DNA from: Leptoclinus maculatus
Lineage: Eukaryota; Chordata; Actinopteri; Perciformes; Stichaeidae
Direction: 5' to 3'
Length of the DNA stretch: 64,000 nucleotides
NCBI GenBank assembly: GCA_032191485.1
Contig: JAVDOI010000009.1
Location: 18,209,843-18,273,842 of the forward strand
Part shown: positions 39,483-50,499 of the stretch, piece after piece
How the letters are laid out: the number at the start of each line of letters is the position of its first letter
Position numbering within the stretch: position 1 is the first letter of the stretch
Made by a program: the position numbers and the translations under genes
Notes under the pieces: generated by a model
Database searches by the model: none
What the model saw: the letters and a program-made list of their open reading frames with translations, nothing else
Told to the model about the DNA's origin: nothing

Positions 39483-41313
39483 CAGCAGCAAGCACATGTA
39501 CATTATCCAAATCCAGCCTTTTCTAGTTACATATTCATATGTACTTCCAGCATCATATGTACTCAGAATAATGGCTGCCTTCATCAGAAAGAAAAACAAA
39601 GCATTTGTACTTCTAATTCTAATGAATAAGGCATTTAGATTGATAGATATTTGGAAGCCTGTGAAGTCTTAGATAACACAAATGAGCAGAGGCTTTGACA
39701 TACAAAACCTATATCCATCCATCCTCTACCTTCTGGAAAATAACTGTGAATCTGGTCTAAATTTAAAAAATAATAACACCAGGAGAAAAACTAAAATCCA
39801 ACAGTGAGAAATGGAAAAAAAAAAACTTGTTCTGTATTACACTTGTGGCTAAATACAAACCTTAAATCACACACAGCTTCGCTTAAGAGGAAAGCTCATT
39901 TTGTCAAAGAAGTAAATGATCTTCTCGCTTCCCTGGTTTTTCCTTGTTTCACCAAGCAAAAGACTCACTCTTAATCTCTTCATGAAATGAGACTATAAAC
40001 AATGAGAAATTCACCAGACATCTCCGATTCCATTCCACTGGAAAAGGTTGAAGTTAGCCTTGGGCAAAGCTGTTAGTGCTTCATGCTCCAACAATCTGGC
40101 AACTGCTTCTGTTGGGGAACCTTCACGGAGGGGTGAGAGAGGTTGAGTATCTTGCCAGGCGGCGTGATGTGTTTTCTTTCTGCGTTTCTTTTCTTTCTTG
40201 CTTTTTTTTTTTTTTAAATCAATCCTTGTGGCGTACAGAGTGGAGAAAAGGGGAATGAGGTTGTTTTAGTTGTGGCATGGACACGTCTGAGACAACTCTC
40301 TCTCTCTGTAACTGATGCTGCACTCAGGCTCTGCAAAATTGAATATAGGTTGAATGTCGGAATGACATGAAAATGTAATCCACGCGTGTTCACATCAGAA
40401 TAGGTGGCTCATGAAGAAGATGAGACTTAAGCCGTTGTGTATTCTCCTACTTTTTCATATTTTTTTGGATTGATCTGAATGGTTTTTACCATTGATTTCT
40501 TCAGAGATTGAATTTACCAGTGTTAACCCTGTTCAGCTGAGGGTGATAAGAATGTCACGTAGTTTGAAAATCTATCAAAATAGGTGCAACAGGCTGAATT
40601 CCCTACTCATTGTGAACTTACAGTATTAGGACAGTGCTTCTGTATGCAGGCATGTTTCCTCCGTTCCTCTCTCACCAGGCCCCCTGCAGAGGATCTCTCA
40701 GCTCATTAACCTTTGTGCTACAGCAAACCCTCGGGCTCCGCTTTTTGGATGCAGTCCTTTCTTTTATGTGACCCAGGGTCTGCGTGCTGGCCCATTTCAC
40801 TGCTTGACCAGATGCCTCCTATCCCTCCTTCTGAACCTCTTTAGCACGTTCCTGCCTTCCTTTCTTTGACCCTGTCCTCTGATAAAAGTCTTCTAGCGTG
40901 CTGGTTGCAGAGTCCTCCTGTTCTCCTCTGTAAACCACCAGAGGGTATACTCCAACTCTGCACTGTCCTGGCACATGAAATCAAATATATGTCCTCTTTG
41001 AGCAGCCTCTGTCTCATGCCCTCTTTTGCTACTTTTTCAAAGAGAGAATCTCATAGAAATTCTCTGAATGTCACACGCCAAGATTTTCCACCAAAAACAA
41101 CCATGGAATGATCAATCCAATCCAGTCTAATAAAGTTTTAAAGTTTATGTTTGTGTTGTTTTAATAAATCCCGATTATTCTGTACAGATGACCTTTAGCC
41201 TCTCATAGCTTTTTGTCAACAGCTTTTATTTATCCTGTTTTAACACTGAAAGTATCGTTATCCATATCAGTCTGGTAATACAGCACAGACTGTCAACACA
41301 ATCTTTTCCTAAA
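39483..41313. other. noncoding, no gene seen
   Basis: Contains 'tatccatccatcctctacc' near 39712-39730, the reverse complement of a (TGGA)n LINE tail, possibly a very short minus-strand LINE end; a T run at 40202-40215; otherwise unique-looking. Confidence 0.4.
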
Positions 41314-41326
41314 CATATATATATTA

Positions 41327-41359
<33 letters not shown>

Positions 41360-41362
41360 ATA
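41314..41362. repeat. (AT)n microsatellite, imperfect
   Basis: AT-alternating run with small interruptions (atattaatat, atacat). Confidence 0.9.
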
Positions 41363-42951
41363 TGGAAAGTTTATTTCAAAAAGAGTGTATGTATTTAAGG
41401 GGTGTAAACTTGCATGTGCACATCTGGTACTCAATGAGTACGTGGAGCTTCAAAATTTGATGAATAGGATCACTGACCAAACTGCTGAATTTGAGGAGTT
41501 GAGAGTGAGAACGTGTTGGTTATTACATGCATCGCACTGCAAAGGTAATTCACTGGCTCCAGGAACATATGACAGAGTGTACTGCTAATGTGCAAATTCA
41601 TAAAAATATCTGCAAAACATTCATTGATCAGCAACCAAAGAGGAATACCAAACTAAGGTAAAGTGAAAAAAAGAAGGTAATAATTAATCTCACCCTCATC
41701 TATTTTGACATCATTTATTCATATATTTGCTACAAGAGTAATCTTACATGCTGCAATTAATTTTCTGGAGGGAGGGCAGGATGTTTAGCACTAGCAAGGC
41801 CGCAGAGTTTGGGTCTAATGAAGCAAAAACTACATATCTATCCATTTGTGTTCCATTTTAATGAAACGACTAAACATTGCCTTGGGCTTGAATGCCAGAA
41901 GAGCAGTGTGCATTACATTGACAAAAAAGGCTTCTGTGTCTCTACTCATCAGACCCCATGTAGCCGCAGTAAGTATTTTTATTTTTTTTTATCCAGTGAT
42001 GAAATTGTTCCCAATATCCTGCCCTGAGGTTGCACAATAAAAAAAACATTTGGAAAGTCCTTTGTTCTACATTATTGTCTCCAGTCTTCAAAGACAGGCT
42101 AGATGAACAGTCATACAGCCAGTTGAAATACATTGCAACACCTATGCAAACATGTTTCCACTTTGTAATACAGTGAAAACATACACGTATCTGTCATCAC
42201 CTATTTCACATTACGCAATGTTGCAATAAAATGATTATTTGATTGCTGTACTGAGATATTTCTAGAGCTAATATAGTTATCATGAACTCAACTTCCTCTT
42301 TCTCTGAGTTCACTTTTCTCCTTCACTGTCTTTATCTTTCTGTCTCACCCATTTCCGATTCAGTTGACACCACATCACAGGCTTCCACTTTTGTCATTTC
42401 CAATGTCGTCCTTATCCTCAACAGACATTCTTGGCTTCCTCTTCTTCTTGCCACTTTTATTATCCTTCCCCCTCAGTGTCACCAACTCTTCCTGGGCCCC
42501 ATACTGCTGCCGCCGCTTTGCATTCTAATGAAAACGGGAGAAGCAGAGACACCCCAAATAAGGTCCTTCAGTGCTGATTGTCTTAATTCTAACTCCCTCC
42601 TATCTGCCTTTTCACCCACAATACCTCGGCGAAGCTGCTCACAGTTCCCCCTAACTGTTACACAATCTGTTCTCATCAATATAGGTCTAAGGGGAAATCC
42701 AATTTGGTCTCTGCCACGTGGCTATGTAGCGGAAGGGGAGGGACCACCAAACCAGTGGAAATTGCAGAGATGGCTGCATATTTTCCACCTTGCGTGAAAC
42801 AGTGGGCACACACAAGTAAAAGTAAGTTCATTGTTAATCAGTCTATTGCAATTTTCAAGTGAACTAAGTTGGCTGATATGGAATCGGGCACCAATCGCGA
42901 GGACATTTTTGCGGTAATTCTTCGTCTGATTTGCTATTAAAAGGAAGAAGC
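41363..42951. other. noncoding, includes the longest ORF of the window
   Basis: The 171-codon plus-strand frame at 42282-42797 is rich in Ser, Leu and Pro from a C/T-rich stretch and has no family resemblance, no splice continuation and no signal of codon bias. On the opposite strand a lysine/arginine-rich stretch (about 42380-42480) is equally unconvincing. No gene is called. Confidence 0.4.
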
Positions 42952-43088
42952 AATGTAAATCGCTTTTCTAGTCTTCCGACCACTCAAAGCGCTTTTACAC
43001 CACATGCCATTCACCCATTTACACCCAGTGTAAATGGGTGAATATGGGTGTAAATGGGTGAATGGCACGTGGTGTAAAAGCGCTCTCC
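42952..43088. repeat. SINE-like repeat folded into a near-perfect palindrome
   Basis: Starts like the family copies (cgcttttctagtcttccgac, cactcaaagcg). The left arm 42988-43027 is then repeated as its reverse complement at 43045-43084: 40 bases with one mismatch, separated by a 17-base spacer. The arms begin agcgcttttacaccacatgc and end ctggtgtaaaagcgct-like on the other side. The structure could form a stable hairpin as RNA or a cruciform as DNA. Confidence 0.9.
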
Positions 43089-43117
43089 TACTGTGTGGAC
43101 AGCGATGCTTTGAAGTA

Positions 43118-43240
43118 AATACTAACCCTAGCAGTGACAGTGCTACCATGCTAATGTTTAGCAGATGTAATGTTTACAATGTGTCCCAGATTAGTTTAGC
43201 ATGCTAATACTTGCTATTGGACACTCACATGGTCATATAG
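43118..43240 (+). repeat. repeat family Z, left part, interrupted by a hAT
   Basis: 'accatgctaatgtttagcag' and 'gtttagcatgctaatacttg' are typical words of this old fish repeat. The copy continues at 44603 after the hAT element, where 'ctgatgatggcactagagga' follows in the expected order. Confidence 0.65.
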
Positions 43241-44594
43241 CAGTGGTGGGCCGTCAGGGCCAGCAAAGCCTTCTCTGCTGGCCTAAACAGAATCACAAAG
43301 TTATAGCTATTTTATAATTTAATAATTTTTCTTAAATACACTACATGTATTATAATTTATAAAAATATTTTTCCCATTATCTTATTTTCTCATTGCACAG
43401 CTACTGTCTTCCTCAGTTGCTCTGCTTCCAGTGCAGCTTGTTTTAAGTAGAGCTTTTATCCAATCAGATTTCACCTCTGTGTCTCTAGGTAAGAAGAGAG
43501 GCCCGAGGCCTGCAGACTCACAAGTGAATCCCTTTGCAGTTTAAGTGAATGGGGACGATATTGTTGATTGTCATAGTGTTCAACCAATCAGATCTTTAGT
43601 TTGACATGTTGGGCGTATTCTTTGACGTGCCAGAGCCTGCTAGCTGGCCTACAAGTACGTCAGCATTAACGGGCAGCTCAGTTTTAAGGTGCAGCGCTGC
43701 AGTAAGGTGCAGCGTGTGCTGTGAGTGGGCGAGCACGTGACTATTGGAAAACAAAACTTTAAGTGGCCAGCAGAGGCTTAGTTGGAGTAGTAAGAGTTCA
43801 AATTGAAAGATATGGAATAAATTAAATTGTTTGCGTTTTGCTTGGTGTAGATCTTCTTTTTTTTTTTACCTAGCTTTGTATTTTTAACACTCAATGGCTG
43901 AAGAAGGAGAAGAAACGGATTTGTGAGTTGGGATTTAACCGTGGGATTAAACTCTTTGTCAACAAAGAAAGGAGGATGGAGTTTGTCTTTAAGTGAACAG
44001 CATTCGGTAAGTCAACTGCGTTTGTTTTTTTACATCTAATATCTGAATGGCCCTCGAGTGTGTAGCAGAATGCGTGTTCCGCTGCAGGTCTGCTGGATTG
44101 ATTTTTTGCTTTGTTGTCATATGAATATATGTGACTGGTTCTTATGAGTTTGTTGTTGTCATTGTGTTAATTATATAGATTTGGACTATATGCATTGTCC
44201 GTTAATTACGAAGCATACCGTCATGTGCCGAGTTATTGTTTGTTAAGCTAGTTTAGCGTAGCCTCCCAGATCACACGTGCAGTGCCTCAGCTGTCTTTTT
44301 TTTTTGTTCCGGGTTGAGAGGTCACAGCCCGTTGTCTCCTACGTGAGTGCAGTCCACCGAAAACATTATATTTCCCACAATTTAAGCTTCTGCATTTTCC
44401 AAATGCACCAGTATTATTCAAACGTATTGTTCGGTTCGTAAGCCTCGTACCGAACGGTTTAATACGAATACGTGATGTTACACCCCTAAAAACAAATAAC
44501 CATAGCTGTGGCGTCATAATGACGTTATTAGGTGGTGTTTCAGCTGCAGGGACAGCACTGAAGGCCCAGGTATAAAATGCATGGCCCGCCACTG
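43241..44594. mobile_element. hAT element C, 1354 bp, with perfect 8-bp target duplication
   Basis: Left end cagtggtgggccgtcagggc; right end gcatggcccgccactg, its inverted counterpart. Both flanks carry tcatatag (43233-43240 and 44595-44602). There is no long transposase ORF. A short start (ATG at 43894, ten codons MAEEGEETDL then TGA at 43924-43926) is followed by a gtaagt donor-like site at 44006-44011, possibly the remains of a first exon. The 103-codon minus frame at 44287-44598 has no recognisable domain. Non-autonomous copy. Confidence 0.9.
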
Positions 44595-44602
44595 TCATAT
44601 AG

Positions 44603-44815
44603 CCATATATGCACCCATTATCATTGTGGCTGATGATGGCACTAGAGGAATAATTAAGGTATCGCCAGAGTCAGTACAATTAATCCGGAGGGGGATATTT
44701 GCCTCAAATATCAAAATAATGATGGCGATAAAGAAAAAGTTAGGAGAAAACATAGACAGTAGGATTCGTTCTCTGGGGATGATGAATATATATAAAAAAT
44801 GTTGATGGCAAACAA
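44603..44815 (+). repeat. repeat family Z, right part
   Basis: 'ggctgatgatggcactagag', 'gtatcgccagagtcagtaca' and 'ctctggggatgatgaatata' follow the order of the family Z body. Together with 43118-43240 it forms one older copy into which hAT element C jumped. The two ORFs here are chance frames. Confidence 0.65.
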
Positions 44816-46051
44816 AATGGTAAACCAACTGTTTTCATCAATAGACCCATGCTGCTAGCATTGATCTTGTTCAGCATCAGTTGACTTCCAACAGGATTTC
44901 TGAGAGCGCATTGCCATCTACAGTATTGTTAAAAACATAAGATCAGAAGGTTAATCCAAACTGCTTTTTAACGTTACTGTTGGCCTTAACAGAGGCCAAG
45001 TCCTGATGACATTAGCTGTGTGCTTGGTAGCTCCCTGAGGATGTCTGGGATCTAATTATGTTCAGCTCTGCACTCGCAAAACATTGCTGGGACATTTCTC
45101 CCCCTGTCACATTACTGTGCTTTCTGGGATTTCATCTCCTCCTAAAGAAAAACACACAGATGGCACATTGGACCTGATGTGTTCAGGGCTAAATGGGCCA
45201 TGAACATTTTGGCCTGAACTCTTGCAAGAGTGCACATCCCTAAAAGAGAAAAATGCATGTCACCTTTTTCCTGTGAGGATTCAATTGAAAAACTTTTCAC
45301 ATTTTCGTCAATGAAACTTCCCCTAAGTCAAAAAGCCATGTGCCAGCATGGCATCTAGTTCTAATAGTCAAAGTAATTTGCTGTTACATATTGTGACTCC
45401 ACAGGGAGAATTCAAAATGGACATATGGACAGAGGCTGGGAGAATATGAAAGTCATTGCAATTAGTGCATTTCCTTGTTGAGGCCATCAACAGCTTGTCA
45501 GCACAGCATTTTATTGCCACGTTCTCAGCAGGATATAACTAACAGCAGAGACACTGGAGTGGACACTAACGGGAACTGTCATTTCAACGGCTAGACATAC
45601 CAGCTAAATGCTAAATGCTATGGCCAAATGTTTGGTAACACACTGAGAGATCATTCACACAATAGGGCTTGTTCCCCACATTTTTGTAAATTTTAGTACA
45701 AAGGCAAAACAACTGACAACAAGCTCTGGAAAAGCAGTGCTCCTTCAAACCTGTCTCCTGCAAATGACATTTCCATACTGCTTATCTGCAACAGAAAATA
45801 GATTTTGAGGGAAAAACCTATGCTGCCCTGATTAAATGTTCTATCAATAGTAATTAGTGTTTGTCATGGTTACGTTTAGGTAAGTCCAAGCACTTAGTTC
45901 AGGTATGGAAATCATTAGATAAATAATGAAAAAATGAACACTGACTTGGAGCACAAGATGTTCACTTTTTTATATTTAACCAAAACCACCTGGAATTTTC
46001 TTTCCTGAATATTAAAGCAGCAGTTACTGATTTTGTTTGGCCAGGGGGTAG

Positions 46052-46056
<5 letters not shown>
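44816..46056. other. noncoding, no gene seen
   Basis: Unique-looking; a short family-X-like word (catggttacgtttaggtaag) near 45865-45885. No ORF above 60 codons worth noting. Confidence 0.4.

Positions 46057-46105
<49 letters not shown>
46057..46105. repeat. (AT)24 microsatellite
   Basis: Uninterrupted AT run after cacac. The isoleucine-tyrosine ORFs on both strands arise from it. Confidence 0.97.
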
Positions 46106-46110
<5 letters not shown>

Positions 46111-46509
46111 CTTAAGCAGCCATCACACATGAAGCAACATCAGCTTTTATTTGGATATTCACTATACTTATGTTTTTGTTTCCAACAACTTCTCAGGGGA
46201 AATCTGTCTCTTTAACTGCAAAATGCTCAACTATGTTCACCAGCTTACTTTTTTCTATCGAAAATAGATTATCATTTTACAAAATTCACTGTTTTATCTA
46301 ACAAAACATTCTCTTTCAATCCATGTTTGCTTGTTAAGACAGATGGCACTCTGATTAGTTTACTTCCAAAACACATCAATGATTAATTATAATTTGTTTC
46401 AATCGCTAACAAGCAGCCGTCAATACTGAAGCAACTTTTTCAAGACTCTTACAGTCTGCATTACCAACATGGAATCTTGGATAATCAGTTAATATCAGCT
46501 CCAAAACTC
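46106..46509. other. noncoding, no gene seen
   Basis: AT-rich unique-looking DNA. Confidence 0.4.
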
Positions 46510-47149
46510 AGGCCATGTCCACACTACTCCGTTTCCATTTGAAAACGCATATATTTTGCTACGTTCACACTGAGCGTCCACACTACGCCGGAGTTTTCGA
46601 GCACCGAAAACGGTTTGAAAACGCTCCCGAGGACGGATAAGTTTGAAAACTCCAGGGTTGCCTCTTCGTGTGGAACTGATTACAGGCGTTACTGACCTTG
46701 TTGTCTTTACTAGCAGCTGTTGTCCAGTTAAAGTCTGCATTTCTGTGGAGGAAGCAGCTGTTATTGGAGCGATCAGCGAGCGGCGTGTCCAGCGCCGTTA
46801 TCAGCCCTACGGAGCGGACGTCTGAAGTCACGGTTTGCGGCTACGAGGAGGACGGACACAAAACGGAGGACTTTCCTTTTGAAGCTTATTTTGTTCTGCA
46901 CAACTATTATGTGAAGTCCTCTGAAAATAAAACTTGTAAAACTTTATAGAGGAAGATCTTAAGTATCAAACACAACCTTTCATTAATAAAGACTACTTTA
47001 TTACTCTGTCGTATTTTTTTTATACCGGCACCCACCCGCATGTGATATTCGTTTTCAGGCATTTTAGTCTGGACGGAGATCATTTCTGAAATGATGCTGA
47101 AATGCCCGTGTGGACATACAGTAGATATGTATTAGTGTGGATATAGCCT
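46510..47149. mobile_element. TIR element ('ggccatgtccacact' ends), 640 bp
   Basis: Left end aggccatgtccacactactc; right end agtgtggatatagcct, whose reverse complement is aggctatatccacact. The interior has mirrored 'cgttttc/gaaaacg' words (ttgaaaacgcatatattttg, cgccggagttttcgagcacc, gaaaacggtttgaaaacgct), typical of this common fish family. ORFs of 60-86 codons on both strands are unrelated to any transposase. The target duplication is unclear, so the superfamily is left open. Confidence 0.65.
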
Positions 47150-48431
47150 CAGTCAAACCACTCAAAATAAGATAATTCCACAATGGAAACAATGGCGGAG
47201 GATAAATCACACAACTGGAAGTTTACATGTTCTAAATACTACTGTTGTTAAGCCACGGAAAGTCATTTTAGGATGTTTTTAGGTGAGAAGTTAGTTGTTG
47301 AAGCATCAAATCTGTGGTCGGTTTGTTAAGATTTAGCCGATTTAAAAATCTGCTCCGACGATTTCGGAGATGTGAGGTGTTGGGACTTCACCACTTGAAT
47401 ATATATATTATTATATTATATATATTAATTCACCAAGGGCTACATGTAAAAATGAAACCGTGCCAAACCCCCATCAGGCGTTACAAATCTCACCTGAGTG
47501 TGAGATTTGGTTTCAATCATAACACTGGTGCCTCATTGGACGAGACCCAGGGGAACCCCAGGGAGTCCCTGTGACACGGCCATGATGTCACCAAGGTGAT
47601 AAATACCAGCGCACACCTTCCCACTGTGCCTTTCCACTGCAACTCACATTGCTACAAGAGGTAAAAAACATTGGTACCCGAAAAAGAAACCTAGCTAACA
47701 GTCCCCATCTTACTGGACGAGCAATAGACTGTTTTTGTGTTCACGAACAGTCGGATCCTGAAGGAGAGATGGATAACTTGCCTTGTGCTCCCCCACTTTA
47801 ACCTGCAGAAGGAAGATTCCTCTTCAGAGGAAGAGAAGGTAAGAGGCTAAGGTACTGAGCTACTGAGTTTCTGAGCTACTGAGGTACTGAAGGTACTGAG
47901 GCTAAGCTCCGCTCTCTTCTTATTCAAATCGACATTTGCTGTTTTCCCCGCTGCCATACGAGGACCAGCTTGCTGTTCAACCCACCGACAGAGCTCCTTA
48001 CGGTCCCCTTTCATCGGCTGGTTAAAACTTCACCGAACAAAAGACGGGAAAAAACACGCCGATCTCTACGTGAAGTGATATCAAGTAAGAGGCTATTGTC
48101 TGGGCAGAGAAAGGCATAGTTTGTTTGTTTTAGTTTAACTTTACTGTTACTGTGTTATTGTGTACAATACGGACCCCCGAGTCCCGTTCAGGGCTGTGAA
48201 ACATAGTTGTTGTGCTTGCTGCTGTATGTAGCATTGTTGCCCCACACCACTGGGATTTGATTGTGTTTAGACCAGCCACCGCAAGTAAGGTCAGTGGGAT
48301 AAAGTTACAGTAACTGTACTTTCCTGCTGCTTTGAGGATCCTCTTTCTTTGAGTCCTCTCCTAATATATGTTAATAATCATATTGATACTAACAGTTTAT
48401 TCATATTCATAATCAATTGTTATACTTGCTA
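47150..48431. other. noncoding, possible retroelement leader
   Basis: The part 47530-48150 has the feel of a retroelement promoter and leader: 'ggtgataaataccagcgcac', a short ATG frame (MDNLPCAPPL then stop near 47770-47802), and a tandem tactgag-type run at 47853-47902. No LTR pair, primer site or coding region is visible, so nothing firm is called. The rest is AT-rich. Confidence 0.3.
47853..47902. repeat. imperfect tactgag/ctgagc tandem run
   Basis: About six degenerate copies of a 7-9-bp unit (ggtactgag, ctactgag, tttctgag, ctactgag, gtactgaa, ggtactgag). Confidence 0.75.
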
Positions 48432-48614
48432 ATAACCAAACCCGCTCCTGATGATCCCAACAACACCGTGGTTTACAACATGGTCAATAATTGTGGCCCT
48501 TATCTCATCATAGATCACAGCTCTTGGTCTTTGGTCTTCCTCTCCTTTGTCCTCCACACACTCTTCCTCTCCCTGACACTCTTCTGTCCCCACCAACCGG
48601 TCGTCTTCATCCAT
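48429..48614 (-). pseudogene. Tc1/IS630-like transposase, N-terminal helix-turn-helix fragment
   Basis: The 61-codon minus frame starts with an acidic leader (MDEDDRLVGTEECQGEEECV) and then has RAVIYDEIRAT-IIDHVVNHG. This resembles the first helix of the DNA-binding region in a group of fish IS630/Tc1-like transposases (usually '...DEIVATIIDHVVNHGLSM'). After NHG the sequence jumps to VVGIIRSGFGY instead of the second helix, suggesting an internal deletion. The catalytic DDE part is absent. I see no inverted ends. Confidence 0.5.
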
Positions 48615-49869
48615 GTATTCAGACTAAATCATTGTGAAGCCGTCGTCTTTTCTCTGTTTAGTAACGAGACTAAAAACACAACATCTGGGTAGGCTTTCAG
48701 CTGGAATTGCAATCAGCTGTGGAATGATTATTATTTAATTTTACTATAAATATTAAATATTCTGCTAAGATTATTAATATATGGCTACTGCAGAAATCCA
48801 TGGATACATGTATGTAGGTATGTATACATATTTCCCAGACGAATGTTCTCATTGACTTAACTTGGCATGTGTATTGCTGAGGACACAAGGGAATGCAGTG
48901 TTGAGAGTGAAGTTGTTTGGATGAGCGGTTCTTGAGAAAGCAGTAATGCCAAAGGCCCTGCAATAGTAATAACACACACTGTGACAGGAGGATCATTTCA
49001 GTGTGATCCTCGCTATATGACACATTTAAGCATACAGTAGTTGAATATGATTTACTGTTTGGATTTGAATAACAAGTCACACTTGAAGGAATGCAGCCAT
49101 GTAGGTGTTGAATTGTGAAGCTCTTCAGTAATCTGACATTTAACTGTTTTCATTCACACTCCAATTTATTGATTTTCTCCACTCTTATTGTCAGTGAGCA
49201 TCTTTAGAGCACCGTGTAATTAACTCAACTGAAAGGTAATAGCTAATTTAAGCTTTTGAATTACAAACATATTTTAATCAAACTGTAGTGTAAAGGTGGT
49301 CTTTGAATTATTCCACAAAAAGTATGAAAGATGTCATAACTGCTCTTGGAATCTCTCTTGGAATGACTTCTTAAACCATCTTTTACCCCCAAAAAAGCTT
49401 CAAGCCACTTAGAAAGAGTACTTTGTGTCAGCTGATGTGCACACAAAGTGGCCCATTGTGTAATTCTCTTTTCATTTTTGGTTGTGCAATGTCTGTTCTT
49501 CTGTCTAAATTTAAATTATTTGCAACGACCAAATAATCTTATCTTGTCTTATCATGTCAGGCTGTTTTTTATGTACAGTGTGTCCTTTTTATCTCCCTTT
49601 TTATCTCCCTCATCCCCCTCACATTTTACTCTCACTTTCCAAAAGTCAAAACCTCACCCGCACACACTGTAAAGCGCACTTCACTCCCTAAGAAACAGCC
49701 CCATCCCATTATGTATCATTAGGCAGATTAAAACATAAAATAAGGCCACCATATGACGTAGAAAGTGCATTTATTTTTAACTAGAGTGTTGCCTGCTGGA
49801 GTTAAAATAGACTATAAAAGTTATATTAATCCAATACTGATACATGAAATCTTCTCTCTACGTTCTTTT
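48615..49869. other. noncoding, no gene seen
   Basis: AT-rich unique-looking DNA; the 127-codon minus frame at 48697-49080 has no family resemblance. Confidence 0.4.
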
Positions 49870-50499
49870 TTTACTTAATACAAAAAGTGATTCCATCACA
49901 AATTTGAATGACAAATAACAAAAAACAAATAACAGCGGCTCGACAAACTTTACAATATATCGGTTTTTGATCTACGTTGGATTTTTTTAAACCAAAAACC
50001 CTCCAAACAGCAGACACAGCTCCTCTATTGGGCACAAATTGTATTGGTGCATCTCCGGTCTGTCTTTGTTCCTCCTGCATCGCTCTGTTCTGTTCTTTAA
50101 TGTAGCGACGGAGCTTCTTCTAGCCGTTAACAGACTGTTGTGCTGTACCCAGCATGCCGTTCGGCGGGGTAATTTTATAAATGTAAATGTAATGTATTAG
50201 TGTTAAAAATAATTGTTTATGTGTCGTAAACTGTTGTGTCATGGTGTTTTGCCCTTTTAAAGAGCGTTAGTTGTGGGTTATTAATTGTTGTTATAAAGTT
50301 ATAACCATGACTAGGGGTCCCTCTCAATACACTGAAGACAACTAGCTCCGACCGCAGCGCCCTCAGCAGCGAACAATATATTTAGCTGCTTGTTGAAGAG
50401 CGACAGCAGTTGTTTCGGCTATGCATGTATGGCGGTGTGTGAAAAATTGATATCATACGGGAAAATAAAACTGGTATACCGGTATACGGCCCAGCACTA
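49870..50499 (-). mobile_element. hAT element D, 5' end with BED-finger exon
   Basis: On the minus strand the element starts at 50499 with tagtgctgggccgtataccg then gtataccag. This end type is common for ZBED1-like hAT elements of fish. About 420 bp of leader follow, then the first coding exon. The 3' end and matching inverted repeat are not found, so the copy is truncated and a target duplication cannot be checked. Confidence 0.65.
49871..50080 (-). pseudogene. ZBED/hAT transposase N-terminus, partial BED finger
   Basis: From the ATG at 50080 the frame gives a glutamine-rich start, then APIQFVPNRG, AVSAVWRVFGL, KKSNVDQKPIYCKVCRAAV. This is the first half of a BED zinc finger: the conserved tryptophan and phenylalanine of xVWxxFG, and the C-x2-C pair (YCKVC) that binds zinc. 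The expected 'NTTNLxxHLxxxH' second half is missing; the sequence runs into AT-rich DNA after AAV. Either an intron begins there or the copy is deleted. The intact family provides transposase for cut-and-paste movement. Confidence 0.75.

Noticed and set aside
42282..42797. Longest open frame of the window (171 codons)
   Set aside because: It comes from a C/T-rich stretch, gives a Ser/Leu/Pro-rich product without a domain, and has no splice continuation; a chance frame is the simplest reading.
48697..49080. 127-codon minus-strand ORF
   Set aside because: No recognisable domain, and codon use looks random in AT-rich DNA.
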